Positions 18,324 to 26,804 of a stretch of 64,000 nt of DNA are shown piece by piece (positions within the stretch are counted from its first letter, which is position 1; each line of letters starts with the position of its first letter). Where the stretch lies: the NCBI GenBank assembly GCA_002292365.1, contig DBBU01000036.1, forward strand, positions 5,991-69,990, given 5' to 3'. The position numbers were made by a program, and so were the translations under genes. The notes beneath the pieces were generated by a model. The model saw only the letters and a list, made by a program, of their open reading frames with translations. It was not told the origin of the DNA and searched no databases. This stretch comes from Flammeovirgaceae bacterium UBA976 (GTDB lineage: Bacteria > Bacteroidota > Bacteroidia > Cytophagales > Cyclobacteriaceae).

Positions 18324-19280
18324 TTATTTTAGCCCAAGTTCTTTGAGACGTTCATTTAAGTATTCACCCGCCGTCATATCTTGAAATTTTTTGGGTTGAT
18401 GCTGATTTACGGTACCGGGGAGTGCACTCAAATCCATACTTGGAACGGGGTGCAAGAAAAAGGGTGCCGAGTATCTTGATTTCTTCATTAATAGCGGATT
18501 TTTATTGATTACGCGGTGACTGGTCGAGACCAGTTGGCCGTTGGTCAGTCGCTGAAGCATGTCACCAATATTTACAACAATTTGATCAGAAAGAGGATTA
18601 ACATCAATCCATTTTCCAGCTTTGGTCTTGGCTTGCAATCCTTCAGCACTTCCTCCCATGAGTAAGGTAATCAAATTGATATCCTCATGCGCGGCCGCTC
18701 TAACGGATCCTGCGGGCACTTTGGAAATGTCTTGTACTGGAAAGTAATGAAGCAATCTAAATATAGAGTTGCCGGCATGAATTTTTCCATTAAAAAAATC
18801 TTCCGAGAGGTCCAAAAACAAAGCTATGGCTTGGAGTAATTTTCGCCCAGTTTCTTCAAATGTTTTATAAATGCGTAGGCTAACCTCTTTAAGTTCGGGC
18901 ACTTCTTCAGGCCAAATGTTAGGTGGATAGTCAGGTCCAATGGAATTTTGGATTGTTTGACCAATATGATAAAACTCTTTCATATCGGGGTTTTTAAATC
19001 CTTTGGCTGTTTCTTTAAATTTACCAATGTAACCTCTTTGCCCCGCCAACTCTGGAAACTCATACTTAAATTTGACCTCGTCGGGGAGTTCGAAGAATTT
19101 TTTAGAAGCACTGAAAAGTTCATTACGTAAAGCCTCTGTAACTCCATGATTACTTACTAATACAAATCCAATTTCAGCCAATGACTTTCCTAAATGCGCG
19201 ATGAAGTTTAATTTCCGATCTGGATCATCAGAGACAAAGTCTTCGTAATTTACGGTAGCAATGTGTGCTTTTGATGTCAT
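18324..19280 (-). CDS. 2-oxoglutarate/Fe(II)-dependent oxygenase, isopenicillin-N-synthase-like
   Basis: From ATG 19280 this is a 318-residue cytoplasmic enzyme; an ATG 99 bp further upstream adds a hydrophobic, unlikely extension. The N-terminal DIOX_N-type region (IGFVLVSNHGV, ..FFELPDEVKFKYEF) and the C-terminal jelly-roll are visible. The iron facial triad is HED (in RAAAHEDINLITLL) and a downstream histidine in STSHRVINKN, with the co-substrate arginine in RYSAPFFLHP. Likely oxidises a small molecule or plant/amino-acid-like compound with 2-oxoglutarate and O2; the substrate cannot be named. It is the first gene before tryptophan dioxygenase, 5 bp apart. Confidence 0.87.
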   Translation of the reverse strand: MTSKAHIATVNYEDFVSDDPDRKLNFIAHLGKSLAEIGFVLVSNHGVTEALRNELFSASKKFFELPDEVKFKYEFPELAGQRGYIGKFKETAKGFKNPDMKEFYHIGQTIQNSIGPDYPPNIWPEEVPELKEVSLRIYKTFEETGRKLLQAIALFLDLSEDFFNGKIHAGNSIFRLLHYFPVQDISKVPAGSVRAAAHEDINLITLLMGGSAEGLQAKTKAGKWIDVNPLSDQIVVNIGDMLQRLTNGQLVSTSHRVINKNPLLMKKSRYSAPFFLHPVPSMDLSALPGTVNQHQPKKFQDMTAGEYLNERLKELGLK

Positions 19281-19426
19281 GAAAGTAAAGCTAATGATAA
19301 TGTAGGTTTTTAGTATATTTTCAAAGATTGTGTAGGTAAAAAAATCAGAGTAATTTAATCTGGTCAGATATTTAGGCATATTCTTTTGTGTTACGAGGAT
19401 TAGGGTTTTTTTTGTAAAAAGGGAAT

Positions 19427-19849
19427 ATGCTTTTCAATCTTTCAAATCCAGATACGGCAATGCTTTCGCAGATAAGAAACATGGTAGGAAGCACCTTGGT
19501 GTCTCCGGACAAAATCAGTCCAGCGAATCCTAGTATACAAGGATTTACTTTGATCGATGTTGATGACGAAATCATAGCCATAGTAAACAAACAATCGGAT
19601 GTATTTAGTTGTAAAATTGAGCTTCGAAAAAAAGGTCTTTTGATCTGGTTGGGCGTAAGTCAGGAACCAAGCGTCTTAGCATTTCCTTACCGGCTCATCT
19701 CCATGTTTAAAGGGACGGATTATTTGCAACTTTATTGTCAGTCTTGGCGGTTGAAATTATTGATAGAAGACAAGGGTGAAAGTCAAAAATTTCAGCAAAA
19801 CCTATTGCGTCAACGAGCGATCATTCAAAGTCAATATGATATGTATTAA
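19427..19849 (+). CDS. Hypothetical protein, 140 aa
   Basis: A 140-residue soluble protein that I do not recognise. It has no signal peptide or clear membrane segment. The sequence alternates short beta-like runs (GFTLIDVDDEIIAIVNK, KKGLLIWLGVSQEP, FPYRLISMFKG) and ends in a helical, glutamine-rich tail (QKFQQNLLRQRAIIQSQ). It could be a small PH-like or beta-barrel fold, but this is a guess. It is divergent from the oxygenase-TDO operon and precedes the long intergenic region ahead of susC. Confidence 0.6.
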   Translation: MLFNLSNPDTAMLSQIRNMVGSTLVSPDKISPANPSIQGFTLIDVDDEIIAIVNKQSDVFSCKIELRKKGLLIWLGVSQEPSVLAFPYRLISMFKGTDYLQLYCQSWRLKLLIEDKGESQKFQQNLLRQRAIIQSQYDMY

Positions 19850-20036
19850 ATAAACAAGGGAACTGAAAGCACGTCATTATGGGTCTTGTCAAGTCAAAAA
19901 GTGTACCTGTAGAAAAGTCTCATTGTTATGAGAACATTAAGAGGTCTCAATTGAGTAAGAATAGTATTTTATTATTTTTTGTTTTTTCTTTTTTTCATTT
20001 TGTTAAACTTTGAATTAATGCTTTAAACATCATTTC

Positions 20037-20102
20037 AAACGATTGTAATTTTTTATCTTCTAAAAAATGAATATATTGCCGGCAATATTGAAACAATCGT
20101 TT
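20037..20102. promoter_or_regulatory. Inverted AAACGATTGT pair around a 16-bp palindrome upstream of susC
   Basis: In the 344-bp gap before susC (19850-20193), AAACGATTGT occurs at 20037-20046 and its exact inverse at 20093-20102. Between them, 20073-20088 is a perfect palindrome, ATATTGCCGGCAATAT, with a central CCGG like operators of some LacI-family proteins (known for GntR/IdnR of E. coli). The start codon is 92 bp downstream. The rest of the gap is AT-rich without a further recognised element. The layout suggests control of the sus operon, but the binding protein is unknown. Confidence 0.55.
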
Positions 20103-20193
20103 AAAAAAAAATATAAAGAAGTCATTAAGTATTGGTGTAAGCCTTCGATTTTTTCAACAATCACCCCATAAATTTTTAACTTTTATAAGAACC

Positions 20194-23100
20194 ATGAAAA
20201 GAATAATATTCTTTGGAACAGCGTGTTTGCTATTTTGTAATATGGCATTAGGACAAAGGTTGGTTTCAGGAACGGTTTCCACAGAAGATGGTGGTGAAGT
20301 TCCTGGGGTCAACGTAATATTAGAAGGTACAAATACGGGCACGACTACTGATTTAGATGGGGAATATGCATTGAGTGTTCCAGAAGAAGGGGGAATACTA
20401 GTATATACTTTCATAGGTCTCCAGACGCAGAAAGTGATCATCGGCTCGCGATCCATAATAGATGTTATTTTGGCTGAAGACTTTACCGAATTACAAGAAA
20501 TTGTAGTGATTGGCTACGGTACCCAAAAAAGAAGTGCCATTACAGGGGCTGTATCCGTCACAACGGCTGATGAGATAGATAAATTGCCTGCGGCACGCCT
20601 AGAACAAGTTTTACAAGGTCGCGTTTCTGGTGTACAAATCACACAAAGTTCGGGATCGCCAGGCAACGCGCTGTCTGTACGGATCAGAGGGGTCGGAACA
20701 CCTAATAATTCCGATCCTTTGTATGTGGTGGATGGAGTATGGTTTGATGCCGTGGATTTTCTAAGTCCCGCTGACATCGAATCCATATCTGTGCTTAAAG
20801 ATGCGGCTTCTGCGGCAATATACGGAACCAACGGCGCCAATGGTGTTGTATTAATCACTACAAAAACAGGTACAAAAAACAAAAAGGGGCAAATAAGTTA
20901 TAATTTCTACACAGGCACCCAAAGTTTACCAAAGAAGAGTTCTGTTTTAAATGCTCAACAATATGCAGAATTGATGCTGGAAGCAAATGAGGGTTTATTT
21001 GCTGATGATAACCAGTTTTCTGTGCTCAATGATCCTTCTGCGTTAGGGGTGGGTACAGACTGGCAAGATGCTTTATTCGATAATGCGCCCATTACCTCCC
21101 ATCAAATCAGTGCGCAAGGAGGTAGTGAAAGCGCTACTTATAGTGTCATGGGTTCCTATTTTAATCAGGAAGGTATTTTGGGTAGGGACAAGTCGGGTTA
21201 TGAGAGGTACACTTTTAGACTGAAAACCAATCAAGACCTCAACAAAACCTTATCCATTGGGCAGAATATTAATTTTACTCGTTTGAAAAGAAATGGAATT
21301 GCAGAAAACAATGAGTTTGCCTCACCAGTTGCATTCGCACAAAACATAGATCCTTCGACTACTGTTTTTAAAGATGATGGAACTTATAACTATTCACAAC
21401 TGGTAGTAGGGGATATAAAAAATCCCTTAAATCGTATTGATAAGTTCAATAATTCTTTTGCGAGCAATCAGATCATTGGCAATGTTTTTGCAGAATTAAA
21501 GCCTATCGAAAACTTGACTTTTAAAACTTCAGGATCATTAGATTTGACTTTTGCTGAAACTTTTGATTTTGCTCAATCGTACAATTTAGACCCCACAGGT
21601 TTCTATACACATGAGCAAAACCTAATGAATGGTGTGAGTAAATCTCGTCAAAAATGGACCAACATTATGTGGGAAAACATAATTACCTATAATAAGGCCA
21701 TTGGGAATCATAATTTCTCGATTTTGGCCGGATCTACTTACAGAGACCGAAGCTATGAACAACTGGGTTTAAGTTTAGGTGATTTACCTTTTAATTCTCC
21801 AGATTCAGCTTACATATATGGATTGACTTTGGACATGGCCTCTGACAGTTTGGGTAATCAGGATCTACTGGGTGCTTATGAGGGATTAACGGAATCCGCA
21901 CTATTTAGTTATTTTGCAAAGTTGGATTATAACTGGTCGGAGAAATACTTCTTGACTACGACCGTCCGTAGAGATGGTTCTTCTAGATTTGGCACGAATA
22001 ATCGATATGCAATCTTCCCGTCCTTGTCTCTGGGTTGGATTTTGACCAAAGAAGACTTTCTTGAGTTGCCTAGTTTTATGAATTTCGCCAAATTGAGATT
22101 TAGCTGGGGTCAAAATGGCAATGAAAAAATTGATGATTATGGCTTTATTGGCACCATAAACAATGGCGCAGGTGAGCCGGGCATAAGATATGTTTTTGGT
22201 TCAGGGCAATCTATTTATCAAGGTTCAGCGGCTACCACACCTGCTAACCCTGATAGAAAATGGGAGGTGAGTACCCAGACAAACATAGGACTAGATTTGT
22301 CTTTCTTTCAAGATAAATTACAATTCACAGCGGATTATTTCTTAAAACGAACGACCGATATTCTGATTAGAAAAGAAGAACCCGCCATCATAGGGACAGG
22401 AGTCAATTTTATTGATGTTCCTTTTGTCAATGCCGGTGAAATTATGAACAAGGGGTTTGAGCTTTTATTGATTTATAAGAAATCGATGAATGAACTTTCG
22501 TTTGACTTAGCATTAAATGCCACCTTTATTGAAAACGAGGTTACCGATTTAGGACTTATATCTACACCAGTTGCTTCTGGGTTCAATCAAGGCGTAGGAG
22601 GAAATATCACACGAATGGAGGAGGGATTACCTTTCGGTTATTTTTATGGGTATAAAGTATTGGGTGTGTTCCAAAATAAATTCGAGGTGGAGGAATATGT
22701 AGATGCTACAGACGGAGAGATTCAACCAAACGCTGTTCCGGGAGATTTTATGTTTTCAGATTTAGATGCTGATGGTAAAATCACTTCAGACGACAGGACC
22801 ATGATCGGCAATCCTTATCCTAATACCATTTTAGGCTTCACTGGAAATATTTTTTATAAAGTTTTTGACCTTTCTGTTTTTGTGCAATCATTCATTGGTA
22901 ATGATATTTTTAATGCAACTACTAGGTGGGATTTGGGAGTTCAAAATCGTCCTGCTTATCGATTAGATCGATGGACAGAGGAAAATCCTTCTTTCACCGA
23001 ACCCCGAGCAGTAGTCAATGACCGCAATGGAAACTTTAGAGTTTCTGATTATTTTGTCGAAGATGGTTCATTTGTAAGGCTGAAGAATATTCAGTTTGGA

Positions 23101-23328
23101 GTAACCATCCCCAAAAGCTTGTCAAAGAAGGCGTTTGTACAAAAGCTGAGATGGTATGTCAACATTCAAAATTTGGTCACTTTTACGAATTACAGAGGAA
23201 TGGATCCTGAAATAGGAAAATCTAATGGCTTCAGCAATGACCAATCTGCCAACTTAGATGTGGGTATTGATAGAGGTTATTATCCTCAGGCCCGAGTATT
23301 TACCACAGGGTTTAATATTACTTTCTAA
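20194..23328 (+). CDS. SusC/RagA-type TonB-dependent outer-membrane transporter
   Basis: A 1044-residue outer-membrane beta-barrel that imports oligosaccharides with energy from TonB. Signal peptide ending MALGQ (about residue 22), then a carboxypeptidase-regulatory-like domain (LVSGTVSTEDGGEVPGVNV), then TonB box region (EIVVIGYGTQKR), a plug domain (ALSVRIRGVGTPNNSDPLYVVDGV) and the barrel. Length and layout are typical of SusC. The susD-like gene follows after 10 bp, then a PKD lipoprotein and a GH16 enzyme, which indicates a beta-glucan utilisation locus. The upstream repeats are candidate control sites. Confidence 0.95.
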   Translation: MKRIIFFGTACLLFCNMALGQRLVSGTVSTEDGGEVPGVNVILEGTNTGTTTDLDGEYALSVPEEGGILVYTFIGLQTQKVIIGSRSIIDVILAEDFTELQEIVVIGYGTQKRSAITGAVSVTTADEIDKLPAARLEQVLQGRVSGVQITQSSGSPGNALSVRIRGVGTPNNSDPLYVVDGVWFDAVDFLSPADIESISVLKDAASAAIYGTNGANGVVLITTKTGTKNKKGQISYNFYTGTQSLPKKSSVLNAQQYAELMLEANEGLFADDNQFSVLNDPSALGVGTDWQDALFDNAPITSHQISAQGGSESATYSVMGSYFNQEGILGRDKSGYERYTFRLKTNQDLNKTLSIGQNINFTRLKRNGIAENNEFASPVAFAQNIDPSTTVFKDDGTYNYSQLVVGDIKNPLNRIDKFNNSFASNQIIGNVFAELKPIENLTFKTSGSLDLTFAETFDFAQSYNLDPTGFYTHEQNLMNGVSKSRQKWTNIMWENIITYNKAIGNHNFSILAGSTYRDRSYEQLGLSLGDLPFNSPDSAYIYGLTLDMASDSLGNQDLLGAYEGLTESALFSYFAKLDYNWSEKYFLTTTVRRDGSSRFGTNNRYAIFPSLSLGWILTKEDFLELPSFMNFAKLRFSWGQNGNEKIDDYGFIGTINNGAGEPGIRYVFGSGQSIYQGSAATTPANPDRKWEVSTQTNIGLDLSFFQDKLQFTADYFLKRTTDILIRKEEPAIIGTGVNFIDVPFVNAGEIMNKGFELLLIYKKSMNELSFDLALNATFIENEVTDLGLISTPVASGFNQGVGGNITRMEEGLPFGYFYGYKVLGVFQNKFEVEEYVDATDGEIQPNAVPGDFMFSDLDADGKITSDDRTMIGNPYPNTILGFTGNIFYKVFDLSVFVQSFIGNDIFNATTRWDLGVQNRPAYRLDRWTEENPSFTEPRAVVNDRNGNFRVSDYFVEDGSFVRLKNIQFGVTIPKSLSKKAFVQKLRWYVNIQNLVTFTNYRGMDPEIGKSNGFSNDQSANLDVGIDRGYYPQARVFTTGFNITF

Positions 23329-23338
23329 ATATAATTTA

Positions 23339-24853
23339 ATGAGAATAAAACTATTATTACTTTCGATTCTTGCTTCAATATTGTTTTGGTCATGTGAGGA
23401 TGAGTTAGAAAAATTACCTTTACTACAAACAATGGATGGTAATTATTATATTTCTGAAACACAGGCTTTTGAAGCTCTCGTAGCCAGTTATGATCCCCTA
23501 CAGTATAATTTCAGTGCTGGTGTATACCACTTTAGATGGTTTTTGGGAAATTTCACCACAAAGGATGTGATACCTGGAGGTAGTGGACCCAATGATCAGC
23601 CTCAGCTGCAAGCTTTCAACTCATTTTCTTATGTGCCCAGTAATATTCATTTGAATAGTGATTGGACCGCGCAATATCAAGGAATTTATCGGACCAATGC
23701 ATTGATCAATATGTTACCAGAGATTAATATGAATGACTCTACAAAGGTTCAAATGATGGCGGAAGGAAAATTTTTGAGGGCCTTTTATTATTTCAATTTG
23801 GTGACAGTTTACGGTGGAGTACCGTTGGTGGATCATGTGTTAGCTCCTACAGAATTTCAAATGGGAAGAGCCAGTGAGGATGAAATTTGGGATTTTATTG
23901 AGCTTAATTTAGAAGAAGCGATCGATGATTTACGGTTGAGAAGCGAGTTGAGTTTTGATGATTATGGTCGTGTCACCAAAGGTGCGGCAAGATCACTCTT
24001 ATTGAAAACCTTAGTTTATCGAGAAAAATGGTCTGATGCAGTGATATTGGGTGATATTATCATTAACACAAATCAATACTCGTTAGATGCTGATTATGAA
24101 GATATTTTTACAATTGCTGGAGAAAATGGACCCGGATCTATCTTTGAAATCCAAAGATCTTCACAAGGGGGCGGTTATTGGGGCAATGTAAATGGTTCCA
24201 ATGATGGTAATTTAGCAGTAGTTTACCAACTCCCGAGAGGAGCCTACGGAGGTTGGGGGTTTAATATCCCACAACAAAATTTTGTAGATGAATTTGAATC
24301 GGGTGATCCAAGGATGAGTGCTTCGGTATTTCAAATCGGAGATGAATTGTGTGATAGGGGAACACTAAGTAAAGGTGCTACTGGATTTGATCATGATTAT
24401 TATTCAAAAAAATATTTTGCTTGTAGAAGCGAGCATGAGTTGATCAGCATAGGTGATCCCGTAATGAATGGTGATGCCAATGATCGCGTGATCAGGTATG
24501 CAGATGTATTGCTATTGACTGCAGAAGCTGCCTACCATCAGAGTGATGAAGCCTTAGCAAGAAATTTAGTAAATCAAGTACGGACTAGAGCGAGAAGGTC
24601 AGCATCTGACCCAGATGCCGTCTTGCCAGACATTACCAGTAGTGGAGCTTCATTGCTGTTAGCGATTTATCATGAGAGAGACGTAGAGTTAGGTCTTGAA
24701 GGAGAAAAATTCTTTGATCTGGTGAGGACTGGAAGAGCAGCAACAATACTTGCTGATTTAGGTTTTGAGGAAGGGACGCATGAGCATTTTCCCATCCCGC
24801 AACGCCAGATAGATTTATCTGGTGGTAATATGATCCAAAATGATGGGTATTAA
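23339..24853 (+). CDS. SusD/RagB-family surface lipoprotein
   Basis: A 504-residue lid protein that binds glycans at the cell surface and covers the SusC barrel. Start at ATG 23339, chosen because it directly precedes a lipoprotein signal (LASILFWSC with the lipid-modified cysteine near residue 19); earlier in-frame codons lie inside susC. The N-terminal TPR-like region (GKFLRAFYYFNLVTVYGGVP) and the C-terminal SusD motif with RYADVLLLTAEA and ..RDVELGLEGEKFFDLVRTGR are visible. It partners the SusC 10 bp upstream. A regulatory decamer follows its stop codon. Confidence 0.94.
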   Translation: MRIKLLLLSILASILFWSCEDELEKLPLLQTMDGNYYISETQAFEALVASYDPLQYNFSAGVYHFRWFLGNFTTKDVIPGGSGPNDQPQLQAFNSFSYVPSNIHLNSDWTAQYQGIYRTNALINMLPEINMNDSTKVQMMAEGKFLRAFYYFNLVTVYGGVPLVDHVLAPTEFQMGRASEDEIWDFIELNLEEAIDDLRLRSELSFDDYGRVTKGAARSLLLKTLVYREKWSDAVILGDIIINTNQYSLDADYEDIFTIAGENGPGSIFEIQRSSQGGGYWGNVNGSNDGNLAVVYQLPRGAYGGWGFNIPQQNFVDEFESGDPRMSASVFQIGDELCDRGTLSKGATGFDHDYYSKKYFACRSEHELISIGDPVMNGDANDRVIRYADVLLLTAEAAYHQSDEALARNLVNQVRTRARRSASDPDAVLPDITSSGASLLLAIYHERDVELGLEGEKFFDLVRTGRAATILADLGFEEGTHEHFPIPQRQIDLSGGNMIQNDGY

Positions 24854-24866
24854 ATTTTATCAAATA

Positions 24867-24876
24867 AAACGATTGT
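24867..24876 (+). promoter_or_regulatory. Third copy of AAACGATTGT, after susD
   Basis: The decamer AAACGATTGT, identical to those at 20037-20046 and (inverted) 20093-20102, lies in the 41-bp gap between the susD stop and the next ATG at 24895. All three copies that I can find fall in non-coding DNA of the sus locus. It may be an internal operator or activator site; function is inferred from position and repetition only. Confidence 0.4.
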
Positions 24877-24894
24877 TAATTAAATTTTAAATAA

Positions 24895-26736
24895 ATGAAG
24901 AAGAATATGAAATTTTGGAGTCTAGTTTTTCTATTGAGTTCCTTCGCTATTTTCTCAGGATGTAGCGATGACGACGATGTTGATGATTCTACAGGCTTAA
25001 CTACAGATGATGCGATCTCTAGATGGAGTTACGAAATAGATGCAGATAATTATCTTAAGGTTACTTTTACGAATGAATCTGTAAATGCTGATACGTATGC
25101 TTGGGATTTTGGCGATGGCAATAGCTCGACCGATGAAAGTCCAGTGCATACCTACGATGAAGCAGGTTCTTTTACGGTAATACTGACTGCCACAGGTGCG
25201 GGCAGATCTGATGATAGAGAAGAAACCATAAATGTCGTTGATCCCCTGGCGGCAGGTGCTTTATTGGCAGGAACGCAGGGTAAGACATGGAAGTTGATTC
25301 GAGACATTTCTATGAATACTTATCCTTATGCAATATTACCGCAAGATCGATCTCAAATTTGGTGGGCTTTGGGAACAGGCCAGGCAATTTGTGAGAGAGA
25401 TTGTATTTTGGATGACACATTTACGTTTAATGTTGATGGTACCATGACTCGTTCAGTAGGAGAAGATTTTTGGGGCGAAGATGGTCGTTCTATAATCTTA
25501 GGTTGTTTTGATACAAGTGTTGATGAGAACTGGTTGAGTGTAGATGGGGTAGACTTGTCATCTTGGGGCGATGGTACTTTCGACTACAGCTACAGTATGG
25601 AAGATGAGACATTGACCTTATCAGGAGAGGGTGCCTACATGGGTTTAGCTAAGGTAGGTTCAACGGATGAAGTATTTGTACCTCAGACTGAAGTGATTTA
25701 TACTGTTGCAAAAATAGTAGACGCGAACGTTGATACATTGGTTCTAGAAACAGTTACTGAAGCAAATGGAGGCATTTGGTCATTTACTTTTGTAAGTTAC
25801 GAAGTAGCTTCTGATGAGCCAGAGATGCCGGTTTGTGAGGAGGTTGAACCTTCAGATTCAACACAAGTAACTTTTATGTTGAATTTCAATGGTTATACTG
25901 GAGAGGGAACTATACCTGCTATTATAGGTAACTGGAACAACTGGTCGTCTGCTCAGCCTATGACAGATGAAGATGGTGATGGTATGTGGGAATCAACCAT
26001 GACTTTAGCTACTGGGGATTATGAGTTCAAGTTTGAAACCGATGCTGGTGATCAGGAGACTTTGGCAGTTGGCTCTGATTGTACCTTGACGACAGATATA
26101 TACACCAACCGTGTTTTAACAGTAGCAGGAATACCCATTTGGTATGGAGTAGTTTGTTGGGAGGCTTGTTTAGATTGTGCTCCAATTTTTACGGCTGCAG
26201 ATTTAGTGGGTAAAGACTGGACATTGTGGGATGTGGATCAAGTAATTGCCGTAGGACCAGGTATTGGTCGAGGCGATTGGTTTGCTGCCAATGAAGCATG
26301 GATAGCAGCTGTGCCATGCTTGTTTGACGATACCTTTACTTTTGATGACGCGGGTGGATTTGTTGTCAATGTGGGTGACAGTGTACTCCTTGAAGATTGG
26401 ATGGATAGTGTATCGGTCACCGGTTGTGTGCCCGTTGCAGATATTCCTGAAAATTTAGCTGCTTGGGGTGGAGGTGATTTTACCTATACATTTACAGAGG
26501 GTTCTGAAACTACTTTACCAACGATTTCTGTCACTGGTAATGGTGCCTATTTAGGTTTCTATAAGGGAGGACCAGGCGCTGAACAAAGAGCGCCGAAGGA
26601 TACTACGATTACTTATGAAGTAATTAGATTTTATGATGGGCCAACTAACAAAAGATTGCGTGTGGGAGTTGACTATAGTGAAGCAGGAGATGGTAGTGCT
26701 TATTGGAATTACTTGTTAACTGCACCATCACAATAA
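24895..26736 (+). CDS. PKD-domain surface glycan-binding lipoprotein with duplicated domain
   Basis: A 613-residue lipoprotein (FSGC lipobox, Cys23, followed by an Asp-rich SDDDDVDD outer-membrane export-like tail). Residues 43-116 form a PKD domain (DTYAWDFGDGNSS). Residues 125-305 and 433-613 are two copies of the same domain: GKTWKL/GKDWTL, CILDDTFTFNVDG/CLFDDTFTFDDAG, WGDGTFDYSYS/WGGGDFTYTFT, LSGEGAYMGLAK/VTGNGAYLGFYK, TEVIYTVAKI/TTITYEVIRF. Between them, 324-410 resembles a CBM48/AMPK-type carbohydrate-binding fold (AIIGNWNNWSSAQPMTDEDG). Position three in a SusCD-GH16 cluster suggests it is the SusE/F-like surface glycan-binding protein. Binding to laminarin is inferred from the GH16 neighbour. 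Confidence 0.85.
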   Translation: MKKNMKFWSLVFLLSSFAIFSGCSDDDDVDDSTGLTTDDAISRWSYEIDADNYLKVTFTNESVNADTYAWDFGDGNSSTDESPVHTYDEAGSFTVILTATGAGRSDDREETINVVDPLAAGALLAGTQGKTWKLIRDISMNTYPYAILPQDRSQIWWALGTGQAICERDCILDDTFTFNVDGTMTRSVGEDFWGEDGRSIILGCFDTSVDENWLSVDGVDLSSWGDGTFDYSYSMEDETLTLSGEGAYMGLAKVGSTDEVFVPQTEVIYTVAKIVDANVDTLVLETVTEANGGIWSFTFVSYEVASDEPEMPVCEEVEPSDSTQVTFMLNFNGYTGEGTIPAIIGNWNNWSSAQPMTDEDGDGMWESTMTLATGDYEFKFETDAGDQETLAVGSDCTLTTDIYTNRVLTVAGIPIWYGVVCWEACLDCAPIFTAADLVGKDWTLWDVDQVIAVGPGIGRGDWFAANEAWIAAVPCLFDDTFTFDDAGGFVVNVGDSVLLEDWMDSVSVTGCVPVADIPENLAAWGGGDFTYTFTEGSETTLPTISVTGNGAYLGFYKGGPGAEQRAPKDTTITYEVIRFYDGPTNKRLRVGVDYSEAGDGSAYWNYLLTAPSQ

Positions 26737-26749
26737 TTTTCTTTTAATG

Positions 26750-26794
26750 AAATAAATTTAGCATTGAGCGAAACGTTCAATGCTAAATTTATTT
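26750..26794 (+). terminator. 21-bp hairpin between glycan-binding gene and GH16 gene
   Basis: Arms 26750-26767 and 26777-26794 (AAATAAATTTAGCATTGA and its exact complement) are perfectly paired over 18 bp; the stem extends inward by a G-U, a C-G and a G-C pair to an AAA loop. It lies 13 bp after the upstream stop and 10 bp before the GH16 ATG. The following sequence is U-rich (ATTTATCTTA) but lacks a clean U-run, so it may be a leaky terminator or an mRNA-stabilising element rather than a full stop. Confidence 0.65.
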
Positions 26795-26804
26795 ATCTTA
26801 CTCT

